IMG/VR virus record: IMGVR_UViG_3300048837_002296
Location: 1-30,651 of that record
Source: a virus
Length of the DNA stretch: 30,651 bases
Strand: one strand, 5' to 3'
Made by a program: the position numbers and the translations under genes. A model generated the notes under the pieces. The model worked only from the letters and a program-made list of their open reading frames with translations. It did not search any database and had not been told where the DNA came from. Shown here piece by piece: positions 29,680 through 30,651 of this stretch (within the stretch, counting starts at the first letter, position 1; each line of letters begins with the position of its first letter).

Positions 29680-30651
29680 TCATCCCTGCAGCCCCTGCAA
29701 AAGCCTGCGCCGAGCCATCCACAGATTGCTCAGCGCAAACAGCGTCATCAGGTTGGCCGTGTTCTTGGCCAGCCCCCGGTACTTGACCTTGACGTAGCCG
29801 AACTGCCGCTTGATGACCCTGAAGGGGTGTTCCACCTTGGCCCGGATGCTGGCCTTGGTCTGCTCCAGCTTCTCCAGGATGGCTCCCATGGGCGTGCCCT
29901 TGTCCATCGCACGGCGCTTGCCCGGCATCATCGCAATGTGCCAGTTCACGTCGGGGTGCTGGGCCTGAATCTCTTTGCGCTTCTCAACGCCCCGGTAGCC
30001 CGCGTCGGCAAAGACATCGGTTTCTTCACCATGGACCAGCTTGCTGGCCTGCGTCACATCATTGACGTTGGCTGCCGTGCCCACCACGGTGTGAACCAGC
30101 CCAGAGTCGGCATCCACGCCGATGTGGGCTTTCATGCCGAAGTGCCACTGATTGCCCTTCTTGGTCTGGTGCATCTCGGGGTCACGGGTGCCGGTGCTGT
30201 TCTTGGTGGAACTGGGTGCGGCAATCAAGGTGGCGTCCACCACCGTGCCTTGGCGCAGCATCAGGCCCTTGTCGGTGAGCGTGGCGTTGACGGTGGCCAG
30301 GATTCGTTCGGCCAGATGGTGTTCTTCCAGCAGGTGCCGGAATCGAAGGATGCTGACCCGGTCCGGAATGCGTTCGACGCTGGACAAGCCGACAAACTCC
30401 CGGTACAGCGCGGTCTCGAAGAGGGCCTCTTCCATGGCCAGGTCGGACAGGCCGAACCATTGCTGGACGAAGTGGATGCGCAGCATGGTCTCCAGCTCAA
30501 ACGGGGGCCTGCCGGTCTTGGCACGCGGGGCGTGCGGTGCAATCAGCGCCAGCAGCTCGGACCACGGCACCACCAGGTTCATCTCGTCCAGAAACACAGC
30601 CTTGCGCGTGCGCCGCTTGCTCAGGTTCAGTCCAAGGTCTTGTTGCTTCAT
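29680..30651 (-). CDS. IS5-family transposase
   Basis: A 323-aa DDE transposase, complete from ATG at the window edge to the stop. The N-terminal region SKRRTRKAVFLDEMNLVVPWSELLALIAPHAP...GRPPFELETMLRIHFVQQWFGLSD is typical of the IS5 group. Catalytic residues are expected in GTVVDATLIAAP (first D), VFADAGYRG (second D) and RAKVEHPFRVIKRQFG (E). No frameshift or internal stop is seen, so it may be active. It lies right behind the OLD gene, in the same orientation. Confidence 0.93.
   Translation of the reverse strand: MKQQDLGLNLSKRRTRKAVFLDEMNLVVPWSELLALIAPHAPRAKTGRPPFELETMLRIHFVQQWFGLSDLAMEEALFETALYREFVGLSSVERIPDRVSILRFRHLLEEHHLAERILATVNATLTDKGLMLRQGTVVDATLIAAPSSTKNSTGTRDPEMHQTKKGNQWHFGMKAHIGVDADSGLVHTVVGTAANVNDVTQASKLVHGEETDVFADAGYRGVEKRKEIQAQHPDVNWHIAMMPGKRRAMDKGTPMGAILEKLEQTKASIRAKVEHPFRVIKRQFGYVKVKYRGLAKNTANLMTLFALSNLWMARRRLLQGLQG
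29680..30651 (-). mobile_element. IS5-group insertion sequence, partial (one end outside window)
   Basis: The transposase defines the element; its inverted repeats are not both in the window. The left boundary (plus-strand coordinates) lies somewhere in 29596-29679. The insertion next to the OLD gene and near the prophage end suggests either an accessory-gene hot spot or the edge of the prophage. Confidence 0.7.

Overview
The window is most of the late (structural and lysis) half of a lambda-like siphophage genome, almost certainly an integrated prophage. The host appears to be a high-GC proteobacterium, probably a betaproteobacterium (Burkholderiales or Rhodocyclales type). This rests on the strongly G/C-ending codons, the style of the GC-rich palindromes and the IS5-group transposase; no rRNA or host marker is present to confirm it. 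No integrase, repressor, replication gene, tRNA, rRNA or CRISPR array is visible, so the prophage continues beyond the left edge.

Layout. 1-432: no convincing gene; ends in a palindromic element and a terminator-like hairpin. 433-3113: two tandem ParB-like/DNA methyltransferase fusions. 3080-4325: three small genes on the minus strand (a DUF3489-type protein and two unknowns), two of them preceded by a duplicated 45-nt leader. 4446-7023: terminase small and large subunits. 7036-7919: two fibre-like proteins sharing an N-terminal peptide, unusually placed inside the head module. 7919-13401: gpW-like joiner, lambda-type portal, S49 prohead protease with a nested scaffold, decoration protein, E-type major capsid protein, head-tail joiner, tail terminator and a small DUF7210-like protein. 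13527-25714: tail tube, G/T-type chaperone pair with a likely -1 frameshift, DUF6441-like protein, tape measure, distal tail proteins, a gpJ-like tail tip protein and a GT2-like glycosyltransferase. 25727-27371: DUF2793 protein, small membrane protein, GTA-type 3TM holin and GH24 endolysin. 27421-29595 (minus): an OLD-family ATPase/TOPRIM nuclease of visibly lower GC. 29680-30651 (minus): an IS5-group transposase running to the window edge.

The late genes are packed with ATGA, TGATG and GTGA overlaps, as expected for a translationally coupled operon. Against that background the striking feature is a set of GC-rich palindromic elements sitting directly in front of start codons: methyltransferase 1, large terminase, major capsid, tail tube and glycosyltransferase. 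Two families recur. Family 1 (two copies) has hairpins with identical or near-identical loops but different, compensatorily changed stems. Family 2 (three copies) has a 7-nt loop RCTRCGY, a near-constant linker GCCTKCGCCG and a second hairpin with a 3-nt loop. Several copies look inserted at the stop/start junction, duplicating it while keeping translation possible. Constant loops with variable stems point to an element recognised by structure. This is the best candidate in the window for something undescribed.
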